Part shown: positions 63,826-64,000 of the stretch, piece by piece
How positions within the stretch are numbered: position 1 is the stretch's first letter
How the letters are laid out: every line of letters starts with the position of its first letter
NCBI GenBank assembly: GCA_046154645.1
Contig: JBJXDZ010000114.1
Coordinates: 38,066 to 102,065, forward strand
Reading direction: 5' to 3'
From: Ga0077555 sp046154645
GTDB lineage: Bacteria > Pseudomonadota > Alphaproteobacteria > Rhizobiales > Hyphomicrobiaceae
DNA length: 64,000 nucleotides
The notes under the pieces: generated by a model
Database searches by the model: none
Seen by the model: only the letters and a program-made list of their open reading frames with translations
Told to the model about the DNA's origin: nothing
Position numbers and translations under genes: made by a program

Positions 63826-64000
63826 ATGCGGCGAATTTTTTTGATTGTCGACGAGTTACCGCAAAGCGTCATCAGTGTGTTTGCACCGTTATCGGCAAGG
63901 ATCGCACGTCGGCTATGGAAGAACGAGCGGCTCAGCGAGGCCTCGATAATGCCCTGGCGCCAACGATTCATGCACCATCCGACCGGTCCTATTAAAAATT
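63826..64000 (+). CDS. Unidentified open frame running off the right edge
   Basis: The frame starts MRRIFLIVDELPQSVISVF and is still open after 58 codons at the window edge. No good ribosome-binding site precedes it and no domain is recognisable in this fragment, so it may or may not be a gene. A 68-codon frame on the opposite strand (63765-63971) overlaps it with equally little support. Confidence 0.25.
   Translation, partial: MRRIFLIVDELPQSVISVFAPLSARIARRLWKNERLSEASIMPWRQRFMHHPTGPIKN

Larger units (their letters stand above)
63069..64000. other. AT-richer island end without confident full genes
   Basis: This 932-bp stretch holds a long inverted repeat (63140-63189), a transposase relic (63469-63615), an AT-rich patch (63640-63690), a tiny ORF (63694-63768) and the start of an open frame at 63826 that runs off the edge (MRRIFLIVDELPQ). 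None of the longer open frames on either strand shows a recognisable family. Base composition is clearly lower in GC than the rest. Confidence 0.6.

Noticed and set aside
60276..64000. Second copy of the tRNA-fMet 3' end as an attachment site
   Set aside because: I could not see a repeat of the tRNA 3' sequence within the right part of the window, so no att site is called.

Overview
The window reads as high-GC chromosomal DNA of an alphaproteobacterium, most likely of the order Hyphomicrobiales (Rhizobiales). Pointers are the Tol-Pal block running straight into tilS and ftsH, an LdtR-type MarR regulator, typical alphaproteobacterial UvrD and TypA proteins, and an initiator tRNA with an A29:U41 pair. 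I cannot name family or genus.

Layout. 1-5.9 kb: a truncated bifunctional beta-oxidation enzyme, a VOC protein, a cyclase-family hydrolase with an MFS transporter, and a minus-strand pair (metallo-beta-lactamase-fold hydrolase plus Tat-exported aldo/keto reductase). 6-12.6 kb: housekeeping and stress genes (uvrD, ldtR, acyl-CoA dehydrogenase, universal stress protein, NifU-like scaffold, nitroreductase). 12.7-19.5 kb: accessory genes (RTX/beta-helix secreted protein, secreted caspase-like protein, a ParE-type toxin-antitoxin pair, an NTF2-like protein, a second MBL hydrolase). 19.7-31 kb: the cell-envelope block tolQ-tolR-tolA-tolB, two tandem micro-lipoprotein genes too short for normal gene calling, pal, a Pal-like paralogue, cpoB, tilS, ftsH. 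31-36 kb: small membrane and secreted proteins with a decayed duplicate, a Uma2 protein, typA. 36-49.5 kb: metabolic enzymes, a membrane-anchored metallophosphoesterase, a sugar kinase, a four-domain rhodanese, an OmpA-domain protein next to a Ser/Thr kinase with a coiled-coil periplasmic tail, kdsA, and small enzymes. 49.6-53.4 kb: pgk, gph, ccdA-like, thiD. 53.5-60 kb: a selenoprotein gene with in-frame TGA, a cupin, and an ABC-type export operon (ATPase, FtsX permease, MFP adaptor).

60.2-64 kb: an initiator tRNA-Met gene followed by what looks like a small genomic island: an AlpA/excisionase-like regulator, a divergently transcribed GHKL ATPase fused to a Shedu-like PD-(D/E)XK nuclease (candidate defence gene), an AT-rich stretch, an inverted repeat and a transposase relic.

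Two items deserve most attention. One is the UGSC-family selenoprotein at 54511-55035, which standard annotation would split into two meaningless ORFs and which carries a good SECIS-like hairpin right at the UGA. The other is the GHKL-Shedu fusion at 61056-63068 next to the tRNA. All functional calls rest on reading motifs by eye; no database search was run.
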